From NCBI GenBank assembly GCA_017454015.1, contig JAFTDW010000039.1, positions 1 through 62,905 on the forward strand: DNA of 62,905 bases. The letters are read 5' to 3'. Of the stretch, positions 25,456-34,062 are shown piece after piece; position 1 is the first letter of the stretch; each line of letters starts with the position of its first letter. The stretch is from Bacteroidales bacterium (GTDB lineage: Bacteria > Bacteroidota > Bacteroidia > Bacteroidales > P3). Under the pieces are notes generated by a model that saw nothing but the letters and a program-made list of their open reading frames with translations, was not told the origin of the DNA and did not search any database. The translations under genes were made by a program, and so were the position numbers.

Positions 25456-26985
25456 ATGGAAGACAAGAAAATAAAAAATGCCCTCATATCGGTCTTTTCA
25501 AAGCAGGGACTGGAACCAATAGTAAGAGCTCTTGTGGAGCGTGGCGTGACAATTTTTTCAACAGGTGGCACCTACACTTTTATCCGAGACCTTGGCGTGG
25601 AAGCCGAGACGGTGGAGTCGCTCACCGGATATCCCTCAATACTTGGCGGACGTGTCAAAACGTTGCACCCCAAGGTGTTTGGTGGCATACTGAGTCGCCG
25701 CGACATCTATAGCGACGGCGAGCAGCTGGCAGAATATGCCATACCCGAGTTCGACCTTGTGGTTGTCGACCTCTATCCCTTTGAGCAGACCGTGGCTTCG
25801 GGTGCACCTGAAGCCGACATCATAGAAAAGATAGACATTGGCGGCATCTCGCTAATTCGCGCTGCTGCAAAGAACTACAAGGATGTTGTGATAGTGCCTT
25901 CAATGGATCACTACGACGAGTTCCTGCAGGTTTATACCGAAGGCGAAGGCACCACCACCCTCGAACAGCGCCACCGCTTTGCCAGTTACGCTTTCGCAGT
26001 GTCGTCGCACTATGACACCGCCATCTTCAACCACTTCAACCAGGCGGAGCAGTTGCCGGTGTTTGCCCGCAACAGCCTCTGCGCCACTCCTCTGCGCTAT
26101 GGCGAGAACCCCCATCAGAAGGGTACCTACTATGGCGACCTCGATGCCTGCTTCACCAAGCTTAACGGCAAGGAGATTTCCTACAACAACCTTGGCGACA
26201 TCGATGCCGCCTGCGCACTTATCGACGACTTCGGCTCGAACACCACCTTCGCCATCCTCAAGCACAACAACGCCTGTGGCATTGCCACGCGCGGCAGCCT
26301 GCTCGACGCATGGCGCGACGCTCTCGCCGGCGACCCCGTGAGCGCTTTCGGCGGCATACTCATAAGCAATGCCGCCATAACCGCCGAGGTGGCCGAGGAG
26401 ATGCACAAGATATTCTTCGAGGTCTGCATCGCTCCCGACTATAGCGAAGAGGCTCTCTCTATACTGCGCCAAAAGAAAAACCGCATAATACTCAAGCGCA
26501 ACACCTTTGCCATGCACCAGCAGATGTTCCGCAGTGTGCTCGACGGTGTGCTCGTGCAGGACCGCGACAGCGTGGTGCCTACCGCGGAGCAGATGAAGCA
26601 GAGCGTCACCTCCACGCCTATCACGGCGGCGCAGGCCGACGACCTCGCCTTCGCCACCATACTGGTCAAGCACACCAAGTCCAACGCCATAGTGCTTGCC
26701 AAGAACCGCCAGCTGCTTGCCAGTGGCACAGGCCAGACTTCGCGCGTGGACGCCCTCAAGCAAGCCATTGCCAAGGCACAGTCGTTCGGCTTCGACCTTA
26801 AGGGTGCCGTCATGGCAAGCGACGCCTTCTTCCCATTCCCCGACTGTGTGGAGATAGCCCACGACGCAGGCATTGCGGCAGTGGCTCACCCTGGTGGCTC
26901 CATACACGACCAAGACTCCATAGACTACTGCGAGAAAAACCACATGGGTATGGCAATAACAGGTTTCCGCCATTTCAAACATTAA
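25456..26985 (+). CDS. purH: Bifunctional AICAR formyltransferase / IMP cyclohydrolase
   Basis: Catalyses the last two steps of IMP synthesis. Residues 1-about 200 are the MGS-like cyclohydrolase domain (KNALISVFSKQGLEPI, TFIRDLGVEAETVESLTGYPSILGGRVKTLHPKVFGG). The rest is the transformylase domain (LRYGENPHQKGTYYG, KHNNACGIA, GDPVSAFGGIL, AVAHPGGSIHDQDS), ending in TGFRHFKH. The 509 residues agree with the family. mreB follows after 94 bp, a pairing conserved in Bacteroidales. Confidence 0.97.
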   Translation: MEDKKIKNALISVFSKQGLEPIVRALVERGVTIFSTGGTYTFIRDLGVEAETVESLTGYPSILGGRVKTLHPKVFGGILSRRDIYSDGEQLAEYAIPEFDLVVVDLYPFEQTVASGAPEADIIEKIDIGGISLIRAAAKNYKDVVIVPSMDHYDEFLQVYTEGEGTTTLEQRHRFASYAFAVSSHYDTAIFNHFNQAEQLPVFARNSLCATPLRYGENPHQKGTYYGDLDACFTKLNGKEISYNNLGDIDAACALIDDFGSNTTFAILKHNNACGIATRGSLLDAWRDALAGDPVSAFGGILISNAAITAEVAEEMHKIFFEVCIAPDYSEEALSILRQKKNRIILKRNTFAMHQQMFRSVLDGVLVQDRDSVVPTAEQMKQSVTSTPITAAQADDLAFATILVKHTKSNAIVLAKNRQLLASGTGQTSRVDALKQAIAKAQSFGFDLKGAVMASDAFFPFPDCVEIAHDAGIAAVAHPGGSIHDQDSIDYCEKNHMGMAITGFRHFKH

Positions 26986-27079
26986 CAGCATAAAGACGTA
27001 AGTTACAAGTGCGGTGCAGACAATATGGCTGCGTGGCCGAATAAAACAAAGAACACAGAATTAAAAACAGAACAGATAT

Positions 27080-28105
27080 ATGGGACTCTTTTCTCTCTTC
27101 AACAAGGAAATAGCAATGGACCTTGGCACCGCCAACTCCATAGTAATATATAACGACCAAGTAGTAATCGACGAACCCTCGGTTGTCGCTATCGACAACA
27201 CCACCGGCAAGATTGCCGCCGTGGGCAAGAAAGCCCAGCAGATGGAAGGCAAGACCGAGAAGAAACTCATTGACACCATACACCCCCTCAAAGGCGGTGT
27301 TATTGCCGACTACGAGATGGCACAGCACCTGATCCGTGAGCTCATACGCATGACCAATATCTCGCGCAGCTTCATGCCGCCGGCATTGCGCATGGTTATA
27401 TGCATACCCTCGGGTATCACCAACGTTGAGGAGCGTGCCGTGCGAGAGGCCGCTGAGCAGGCCGGTGCCAAGGAAATCAGGATGATACATGAGCCTATGG
27501 CCGCCGCCATTGGTATTGGTATCGACGTGCTAGAGCCTTGCGGCCACATGATTGTCGACATCGGAGGCGGCACCGCCGAGATTGCCGTCATATCGTTGGG
27601 CGGTATAGTGTGCAACAAGTCGATAAAAATTGCCGGCGACGAGTTCAACTACAACATCGTAGACTATATGAAACGCCAGCACAACATAGTGATTGGCGAG
27701 CGTACCGCAGAGCGTGTGAAGATAGAGGTTGGTGCGGCTATCTCCGAACTTACCGAGGCCCCCGAGGACCACGCCACCCTGGGCCGCGACATACTCACCG
27801 GCTTGCCCAAGGAGATTATGGTCAACTACAAAGAGGTCGCCCATGCCCTCGACAAGTCGATAGGAAGCATAGAGACAGCTATCCTTGAGACCCTCAACGA
27901 CACGCCTCCCGAGCTGGCTGCCGATATCTACAAGAACGGTATCTACCTTGCCGGTGGCGGCTCGTTGCTGCGCGGTCTCGACAAACGTATCAGCGCCAAG
28001 ACCCACCTCGACGTGCACATTGCCAACGACCCGCTGCGCGCTGTGGCCCGTGGCACTGGCATAGCGCTCAAGAACTTCAACGACTTCTCGTTCCTTATCA
28101 AGTAG
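27080..28105 (+). CDS. mreB: Rod-shape-determining actin homolog MreB
   Basis: This 341-residue cytoskeletal ATPase has the phosphate-1 loop MDLGTANSIVIYND, GGVIADYEMAQHLIREL, the phosphate-2 segment MIVDIGGGTAEIAVISLGG and the adenosine motif YLAGGGSLLRGLDKRI. It guides lateral wall synthesis with MreC, MreD, RodA and PBP2. In other Bacteroidales the order purH-mreB-mreC-mreD continues on the same strand. Here mreB is followed by about 200 bp of palindrome-rich DNA and then by the convergent murF-alr, so mreC and mreD must lie elsewhere or be absent. Confidence 0.96.
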   Translation: MGLFSLFNKEIAMDLGTANSIVIYNDQVVIDEPSVVAIDNTTGKIAAVGKKAQQMEGKTEKKLIDTIHPLKGGVIADYEMAQHLIRELIRMTNISRSFMPPALRMVICIPSGITNVEERAVREAAEQAGAKEIRMIHEPMAAAIGIGIDVLEPCGHMIVDIGGGTAEIAVISLGGIVCNKSIKIAGDEFNYNIVDYMKRQHNIVIGERTAERVKIEVGAAISELTEAPEDHATLGRDILTGLPKEIMVNYKEVAHALDKSIGSIETAILETLNDTPPELAADIYKNGIYLAGGGSLLRGLDKRISAKTHLDVHIANDPLRAVARGTGIALKNFNDFSFLIK

Positions 28106-28171
28106 AACCCCCTTCGTCGCATACCCTGAACGCCTCGCAGGGCGCTATCAGTTGCTAATGACAGGGCAAAG

Positions 28172-28207
28172 ACTATTCAGACTCTGAATAGTGAGTTTGC
28201 TCACTAT
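28172..28207. repeat. Two mutually exclusive perfect hairpins after mreB
   Basis: ACTATTCAGA-C-TCTGAATAGT (28172-28192) is a perfect 10-bp palindrome. Its right arm shares ATAGT with a second perfect hairpin, ATAGTGAG-TTTG-CTCACTAT (28188-28207), so only one can form at a time. On the minus strand the second reads GCAG, ATAGTGAGCAAACTCAC, similar to the inner stem of the palindromic elements at 33930, 39981 and 53944. A further stem AGGCATT/AATGCCT lies at 28273-28291, just after the convergent murF-alr stop. No T-rich terminator was found. Confidence 0.55.
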
Positions 28208-28313
28208 CTGCTTGCCATACTCATTGGTTGGCGATTTGAAACAAGCGAAACTAGCACCTTTTTTGCGCTGGCAGGCATTCTTTCAATGCCTCCTCGCGGT
28301 GGCAGCAATGGGT

Positions 28314-30788
28314 TTAGCTGAAGGTGTATACTCGTTTTACACGAGGGGCTACGGAGGTGAGGATTTCGTAGGAGATGGTGTTGGCGGCTTTGGCGAGGTG
28401 CTGCATCAATGTGGTGTCGCCGAAGATCACCACCTCGTCGCCCTCTCGGCATTCGATACCCGTCACGTCGAGGAAGCACATATCCATGCATATACTGCCT
28501 ATGATAGGCACCTCGTGGCCTGCCACGAGCATACAGCCGTGCCCGTAGCCGAGCCTGCGGTTGAGGCCGTCGGCATAGCCTATGGGGATGATGGCTATGC
28601 GCGAAGGTTTCTCGGCAACCCAGCGGCGTCCGTAGCCCACGCTGTCGCCGGCGGGTATGTCTTTGAGCTGCGAGATGCGCGAGGTGAGTCGGCTCACGGG
28701 GCGCAGGTGTTTTTGCACCTCGGGCTCGGGGGCGTAACCGTAAAGTCCTATGCCCAGCCGCACCATGTCCATCTGCGCCTCTCCAAAGCGTGCTATGCCG
28801 CTTGAGTTGAGTATATGGCGGCAGATGTCCTTGCGTCCGAGCCGTTGCATGAACTCGTCGCTCCAGCCTTTAAAGAGGTTTATCTGGCGGTGGGTGAAGT
28901 AGTCTTTCTCGGGGTCGTCGCTGCATGCCAGATGCGAGAACACCGACACCACGCGCAGCGGGCACTCCTCGCGTTTCAGCGTGTCGCACAGCCGCTGTAT
29001 GTCGTCGCCCACAAAGCCAAGGCGGTGCATGCCGGTGTCGAACTCCACATGGATGTCCACCCGTTGCCCCTCTTCGCCGTATACCGCCACAGCCTCGGCG
29101 AAAGAATCCATGATGCGGAAGCTGTAGATGTCGGGTTCCAGTTTGTTGCGTATCATGTCCTCAAAGCACTCCTCCTCGGGGTTCATGACCATGATAGGCA
29201 GCGAGATGCCTGCGCGGCGCAGCTCCACACCCTCGTCGCTGTAGGCCACGGTGAGATAGTCCACCCCGTTGTATTGCAGGGCACTGGCCACCTCCACCTT
29301 GCCGGCGCCGTAGGCCGAGGCTTTGACCATGCCCATGACCTTGGTGGTGGGCTTTATGAGGGAGCGGTAGTAGTTGAGGTTGGAGACAAGAGCGTCCATG
29401 CTCACCTCCATCACCGTCTCGTGCGAGTGGCGTTGCAAAGCCTTTGCAACACGCTCAAAACGGTACTTGCGGGCTCCTTTGAGCAGTATTATCTCTTTTG
29501 AGAAACGCTCGCCAGCCTTGAGAAAATCCTCGGTGGTGGGGTAGAAACGGGCGTCGAGGCCTGTGAATGCCGCGGCGCATCGTCCTATCTCTTCGCCGAT
29601 GCCTATGATGCGCGAGACTCCTGTGCCACGAGCCAGCTCGGCAACGCGGCCGTACAGCTCGTTGCCCGTCATGCCGGTCTGCATGATGTCGCTCACGATA
29701 AGTGTTTTCTTGCTGTTGCGCCCTTCGTGCTGTACAAATTCGAGGGCAATCTCAAGCGAGTTGAGGTCGAGGCTGTATCCGTCGTTGACTATGGAGCAGC
29801 CGTCGGCGCCTTCGAGCATCTGGAGTCTCATCTCTACAGGCTGCAGGTGTGCGCAGCGTTCGGCGATAGTGGCCGCGGGGTAGCCCATGTGCATCATCAG
29901 CGTGATGCAGTGCATGGCGTTTTGGATGCTGGCGCGGTCGACAAAAGGAATAGTGACGGATTCCGTCTGGCATGAGGTTGCGCAGCGTATATGTAGGGTC
30001 GATGTGTCGCCGCTCGTGGCTACGTTGGCAAGCTGGAGGTAGCAGTGGTCGGAGTGGCCCCACGACAGGCGGGTGACCTGCCGGAGCGCCTCGCTCTGCT
30101 CTATGGCGGTGGCAATGTCGGAGTCGTCGGCACAGTAGACAAGGGTCTTGCAGTGTGTGAACAGTTGCAGCTTCTCGTCGATTTTCTGTCGCCGCGACGT
30201 GAAATTCTCGTCGTGTGCCTGCCCGATATTGGTGAAGATACCAACCGTAGGGTTGATGACGGGGCGCAGCCGTTGCATCTCGCCAATCTTGCTGATACCG
30301 GCTTCGAACACGCCCAACGCGGCCTTGTCATTCATGTGCCACACAGACAGGGGCACCCCTATCTGCGAGTTGAAGCTCTTGGGGCTGCTCACTATGTTCA
30401 TGTCGGGACTCAGAAGCTGTACAATCCAGTCCTTGACTATTGTCTTGCCGTTGCTTCCCGTGATGCCGACGACAGGGATGTTGTAGAGGCCTCGTTTGTA
30501 GGCTGCCAGACGCTGCAGTGCAAGCACCACATCGTCGACGCGCCACAGGTTGGCCTCTATGTCGAGGTCGGCATTGCTGGGTATCACGAAGTTGCGCACC
30601 CCTTTGTCGTATAGCTCCGCCACATAGCGCAGACCGCTGTTGCGGCTTGTCGGGATGGCGAAGAATATTGTGCCTTCGGCATCAAGCAGCCTCCGGCTGT
30701 CGGTGAGCAGGTGCAGGATGGCGGCCTCCGGTTCATTCACCGACAGGCTTTTGCAGTCAATGATGGAGCTAATGTCGCGTGCGGTCAT
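28314..30788 (-). CDS. murF-alr: Fusion of MurF ligase and alanine racemase
   Basis: Residues 1-about 455 are UDP-MurNAc-tripeptide:D-Ala-D-Ala ligase (P-loop GITGSNGKTIVKDWI, then YSLDLNSLEIALEF). Residues about 460-824 are PLP-dependent alanine racemase (MGMVKASAYGAGK with the PLP Lys, HVEFDTGMHRLGF, LGIGLYGY and CMDMCFLDVTG). One chain thus makes D-Ala and attaches D-Ala-D-Ala in peptidoglycan synthesis. This fusion is usual in Bacteroidota. The start overlaps the DUF2851 stop by four bases, implying coupling. Confidence 0.95.
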   Translation of the reverse strand: MTARDISSIIDCKSLSVNEPEAAILHLLTDSRRLLDAEGTIFFAIPTSRNSGLRYVAELYDKGVRNFVIPSNADLDIEANLWRVDDVVLALQRLAAYKRGLYNIPVVGITGSNGKTIVKDWIVQLLSPDMNIVSSPKSFNSQIGVPLSVWHMNDKAALGVFEAGISKIGEMQRLRPVINPTVGIFTNIGQAHDENFTSRRQKIDEKLQLFTHCKTLVYCADDSDIATAIEQSEALRQVTRLSWGHSDHCYLQLANVATSGDTSTLHIRCATSCQTESVTIPFVDRASIQNAMHCITLMMHMGYPAATIAERCAHLQPVEMRLQMLEGADGCSIVNDGYSLDLNSLEIALEFVQHEGRNSKKTLIVSDIMQTGMTGNELYGRVAELARGTGVSRIIGIGEEIGRCAAAFTGLDARFYPTTEDFLKAGERFSKEIILLKGARKYRFERVAKALQRHSHETVMEVSMDALVSNLNYYRSLIKPTTKVMGMVKASAYGAGKVEVASALQYNGVDYLTVAYSDEGVELRRAGISLPIMVMNPEEECFEDMIRNKLEPDIYSFRIMDSFAEAVAVYGEEGQRVDIHVEFDTGMHRLGFVGDDIQRLCDTLKREECPLRVVSVFSHLACSDDPEKDYFTHRQINLFKGWSDEFMQRLGRKDICRHILNSSGIARFGEAQMDMVRLGIGLYGYAPEPEVQKHLRPVSRLTSRISQLKDIPAGDSVGYGRRWVAEKPSRIAIIPIGYADGLNRRLGYGHGCMLVAGHEVPIIGSICMDMCFLDVTGIECREGDEVVIFGDTTLMQHLAKAANTISYEILTSVAPRVKRVYTFS

Positions 30789-32077
30789 ATCGTGTCAATT
30801 ATTCTCAGCACGCGGCTACCCATGTGGCAGCGCAGGCAGTTGCGTTCCGAGCAGTAGTTGTTGTAGAGCTGGACAAGGGCTTGGCTCTGTGCCGCATTCT
30901 CGGCGGCAATGCCAAGGGTTTTCCAGCGTTTCACTATGTTGTTGTGTTCGGCGGGCATCTGGCACAGCAGGTCGTAGGCCCGCTCTTGCAACTTTTGGTC
31001 ACCGTGCTGCACGCCGTACCTGAAGAGCAGTGGCACCCATGCGTTGACTATGATGTTCTCGGCCATGTCGTCGCCTGTCTGTACGGAGTGGGGGTGTGGC
31101 GAGGGCTTGTCGAACCGGTAATGTGTGCGCCAGTATTCGCTGGCCTCCAGCTGGAAGTACCGTGCAAGCTGCCGTGCATTGTCCGCTGCGAGAAACTCGC
31201 TGAAAAGGCTGTGAGCGCCGCTCACCAAGCTGGCAAACTGCGAGAGCCTGAGGGTGGGGAACCCCGAGGGGCGGAGCCTGAAGAACTTCCACCACCAGCC
31301 GTTGACAGGTGTGAGCTGCCAGGCTTTGCGCATATAGCGATACTCTGTCTGGAGCTGTCGTGGGTAGTCGTCGTCGAAGTCGCCGTCAAGCATGCCTGCC
31401 TGTCCGAAGAGCAGCGCCTCCACGCGCATGGGGTCGTCCTTTATCTTGGCAAGCACGGTAAGCGGTGTGGCTTTGGCGGTCATCTCGAAGGCAAAGGCGT
31501 TGACTTTGCCCCCGAAGTAGTGGGCTATGAGCCAGTAGCAGCAGTCGGCCCAGCTGTTTTGGGAGTCGTCGAGCAGACGCCCCACCACCTCGGTCTTTTT
31601 CTCTATACGCTCTACGGCCAGCCGTTCGAGCCAGCTGTTGACCAATGGCGTGGGCATCTGTTTGAGCCAGTGACCGCATGGTATCTCTGTTGACTTGGGC
31701 GGGTTCATCAGAACCTCGTAGTGGGCCATCACGTGGGCTGGTATGTAGTCTTTGAGCACAAGGGTTGGCACCTGTGGCTTGTCGGCGGTGCGGTCTATGT
31801 CGCCGTCGTAGGTGTATACGGCGTGGAGTATCACGTTGTCGTACTGGCGGTCGTTGCTGTGGCCGTGCCTGTTCCAGTCGGTGCTTCGTACGTGCAGCTC
31901 TATGTTGCCCACCCACGCTATGCCGCCTATGGTCACTTGGGCGTTGAGGAAGTCGGGGCCTGCATTGAGGTTGATGGTGCCGCTGCGCACTATCTGCACT
32001 TCCTGGCCGTCAAGGGTGCGCAGGTCTCCCTCCAGCAGGCTGTGTTGCCATATATATTGCAGAAAGGCCTCGTTCAC
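30785..32077 (-). CDS. DUF2851 family protein
   Basis: This 430-residue cytoplasmic protein is typical of DUF2851 in Bacteroidota: FLQYIWQHSLLEGDLRTLDGQEVQIV, then NAGPDFLNAQVTIGG and GNIELHVRSTDWNRHGH near the start, and LARYFQ with a C-terminal Cys pair region (YCSERNCLRCHMGS) near the end. The SDWxxHxH-like stretch and four closing Cys residues suggest a metal site, but no function is established. Overlap with murF-alr suggests a shared transcript. Confidence 0.88.
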   Translation of the reverse strand: MNEAFLQYIWQHSLLEGDLRTLDGQEVQIVRSGTINLNAGPDFLNAQVTIGGIAWVGNIELHVRSTDWNRHGHSNDRQYDNVILHAVYTYDGDIDRTADKPQVPTLVLKDYIPAHVMAHYEVLMNPPKSTEIPCGHWLKQMPTPLVNSWLERLAVERIEKKTEVVGRLLDDSQNSWADCCYWLIAHYFGGKVNAFAFEMTAKATPLTVLAKIKDDPMRVEALLFGQAGMLDGDFDDDYPRQLQTEYRYMRKAWQLTPVNGWWWKFFRLRPSGFPTLRLSQFASLVSGAHSLFSEFLAADNARQLARYFQLEASEYWRTHYRFDKPSPHPHSVQTGDDMAENIIVNAWVPLLFRYGVQHGDQKLQERAYDLLCQMPAEHNNIVKRWKTLGIAAENAAQSQALVQLYNNYCSERNCLRCHMGSRVLRIIDTI

Positions 32078-32104
32078 GGTCGCATTTAGAAACTGTTTGG
32101 TTTC

Positions 32105-33268
32105 TTAATTAAAGAGGTCTTTCATCTTGTCGAAGAATCCTCGTTCCTGTTTGGTGGGGTTGGGTTTGAGGTTCTCTGACTGCTGTAGCTTCTGCAGCAT
32201 CTCGCGCTCCTCGCGGTTGACGCTCTTCGGCACCCATACGTTGACGCACACCAGTAGGTCTCCGCGTCCGTAGGAGTTGAGGGCGGGCAAGCCCTTGCCT
32301 TTGAGCCTCAGCACCTTGCCTGACGGGGTGCCTTGCTCTATCTTCACCTTTACCTTGCCGCTGAGTGTGGGCACTTCGAGGGTGGTGCCGAGGGCCGCTT
32401 CGGGGAAGGTGATGAAGGCGTTGTAGAAGAGGTTCTCTTCCTGCCGTTCGAAGTTGTCGTGAGGCAGCTCTTCGACCACTATGATAAGGTCGCCTGGCAC
32501 GCCGCCGCGCGGGCCGGCGTTGCCGCTGCCGCTCTTTGAGAGCTGCATGCCGTCGCTCACGCCTGCCGGTATGTTGACTTTGATGACTTCGTCGGACTTC
32601 ACTATGCCCTCGCCGTTGCAGTCGGGACATTTGTGTTTTATGGTGCGTCCGGCGCCGGAGCAGTAGGGACATACCGACTGGGTCTGCATCTGGCCGAGCA
32701 GGGTGCGGCGCACCTCGGTGATGACGCCGGTGCCGTGGCAGTGGCTGCAGGTGTCGTAGGAGTTGTCTTTGGCGCCGCTGCCGCCGCAGGTGCGGCAGGT
32801 TACATATTTGTTGACTTTGAGTTTTTTCTCCACCCCCTTGTCAATCTCCTCGAGGGTGAGCTTGACTTTGACACGCAGGTTGCTGCCGCGCATCACGGTA
32901 CGACCGCGGCTCTGTCCGCCGCCGCCAAAACCGCCAAAGCCGCTGAATCCGCGTCCGCTGCCAAACATGTCGCCGAAGATGTCGCCAAACTGCGAGAAGA
33001 TATCGTTGATGTTCATGCCGCCGCCAGCACCGAAGCCGTTGCCGTCGAGTCCGGCATGGCCAAACTGGTCGTAGCGGGCTTTCTTGTCGGGGTTGCTCAG
33101 CACATCGTAGGCTTCGGCAGCCTCCTTGAACTTCTCCTCGGCCTCCTTGTCGCCAGGGTTGCGGTCGGGGTGATATTGCAGAGCCAGCTTGCGGTAAGCT
33201 TTCTTCAACTCTTCGGGCGTGGCGTTCTTGCCAACGCCCAATACCTCATAGTAATCTCTCTTTGCCAT
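32105..33268 (-). CDS. dnaJ: Chaperone protein DnaJ
   Basis: This 387-residue Hsp40 co-chaperone of DnaK has a J domain (1-70) with YHPDRNPGD, a Gly/Phe-rich linker (about 75-115), and a zinc-finger region with four CxxCxGxG repeats ([32 protein letters not shown]). C-terminal client-binding domains follow. It lies 12 bp after grpE in an operon; dnaK is not in the window. The last gene of the pair ends 27 bp before the DUF2851 gene. Confidence 0.97.
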   Translation of the reverse strand: MAKRDYYEVLGVGKNATPEELKKAYRKLALQYHPDRNPGDKEAEEKFKEAAEAYDVLSNPDKKARYDQFGHAGLDGNGFGAGGGMNINDIFSQFGDIFGDMFGSGRGFSGFGGFGGGGQSRGRTVMRGSNLRVKVKLTLEEIDKGVEKKLKVNKYVTCRTCGGSGAKDNSYDTCSHCHGTGVITEVRRTLLGQMQTQSVCPYCSGAGRTIKHKCPDCNGEGIVKSDEVIKVNIPAGVSDGMQLSKSGSGNAGPRGGVPGDLIIVVEELPHDNFERQEENLFYNAFITFPEAALGTTLEVPTLSGKVKVKIEQGTPSGKVLRLKGKGLPALNSYGRGDLLVCVNVWVPKSVNREEREMLQKLQQSENLKPNPTKQERGFFDKMKDLFN

Positions 33269-33280
33269 TGTGTCGTATTG

Positions 33281-33925
33281 TTAAACTGCCACTACTACCT
33301 TTGCGTAACGCAGCACGCTGTCGTTGAGGTAGTAGCCTTTCTCCACCACGTCCATCACAGTGCCTTTCTGGCTCTCGTCGGGGGCGGGAAGCTGTGTCAC
33401 GGCCTCGTGGAGGTTCTCGTCGAAACGTTCCCCTTTTGCCTCCATGGGTTTCAGTCCCTTGCTGCGCAGGGTGTTCATCAGCTTGTTGTATATCAGCTGT
33501 ACGCCTTCGCGTGCGGTGTTGTCCTCGGGTATCGAGGCGAGAGCACGCTCCATGTCGTCAACAATGGGCAGGATGGCTTTTATGACATCTTTCCCGCCGT
33601 TGAGTATTAGCTCGGCTTTTTCTTTCTGTGTGCGGCGGCGGTGGTTCTCGTACTCCGCCACGGTGCGCATATACTTGTCGTTGAGTTCGGCAAGCTTCTC
33701 GCCCAGCTGCTGTAGTTTCTCGGCTGTCTCTTTGTCGTCGTTGTCGTGGCGGTGGCGGCGGTCTCTCCTCCTGCTGTGGCGGCTGTCGGTCGTATTGTCA
33801 GTGTTGGCAGAGGTCTCTGCCGCATTGTCCACGGCACTGTCGGCGGTCTCTTCGGGAGCCGGTGTCGTTGGCTGTTCGTCGGGATTGGTGTTGTTGGTGT
33901 TGATGTAGTCTTTGTTTTCTTCCAT
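33281..33925 (-). CDS. grpE: Nucleotide exchange factor GrpE
   Basis: This 214-residue protein releases ADP from DnaK. A long disordered, Asn/Thr/acid-rich N-terminus (1-about 65) is followed by a coiled coil (LQQLGEKLAELNDKYMRTVAEYENHRRRTQKEK) and the beta domain ending VMDVVEKGYYLNDSVLRYAKVVVAV. ATG 33925 starts the normal reading frame. Five bases upstream begins the palindromic element at 33930-34004, which may affect transcription or translation of grpE-dnaJ. Confidence 0.95.
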   Translation of the reverse strand: MEENKDYINTNNTNPDEQPTTPAPEETADSAVDNAAETSANTDNTTDSRHSRRRDRRHRHDNDDKETAEKLQQLGEKLAELNDKYMRTVAEYENHRRRTQKEKAELILNGGKDVIKAILPIVDDMERALASIPEDNTAREGVQLIYNKLMNTLRSKGLKPMEAKGERFDENLHEAVTQLPAPDESQKGTVMDVVEKGYYLNDSVLRYAKVVVAV

Positions 33926-33929
33926 TTCA

Positions 33930-34004
33930 GTTCCATTTCATGAGTCGTTTTCTGACTGCGGCAGTGTGAGCAAGATCTCACTGCTGTTGCTTGTCGAAAA
34001 CGTT
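33930..34004. repeat. Palindromic interspersed element, copy A (upstream of grpE)
   Basis: 75 bp that match copy B (39981-40055) without gaps at about 65 positions. The core 33946-34002 has outer arms CGTTTTC and GAAAACG and inner arms GCAGTG and CACTGC. On the minus strand it still reads as the tail of a protein, ...LPQSENDS-stop, with a four-codon frame M-K-W-N-stop overlapping by ATGA, exactly parallel to the ABC gene junction in copy B. Here it has no host gene and sits just before grpE. Confidence 0.72.
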
Positions 34005-34062
34005 CTGTTTTTATCTATATAGTGTCTAAATCCACGCCAAAGTATTGCTTTATGCCAATTTG

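Noticed and set aside
28314-30788. MurF-Alr fusion as a novelty
   Set aside because: This fusion is known and widespread in Bacteroidota.
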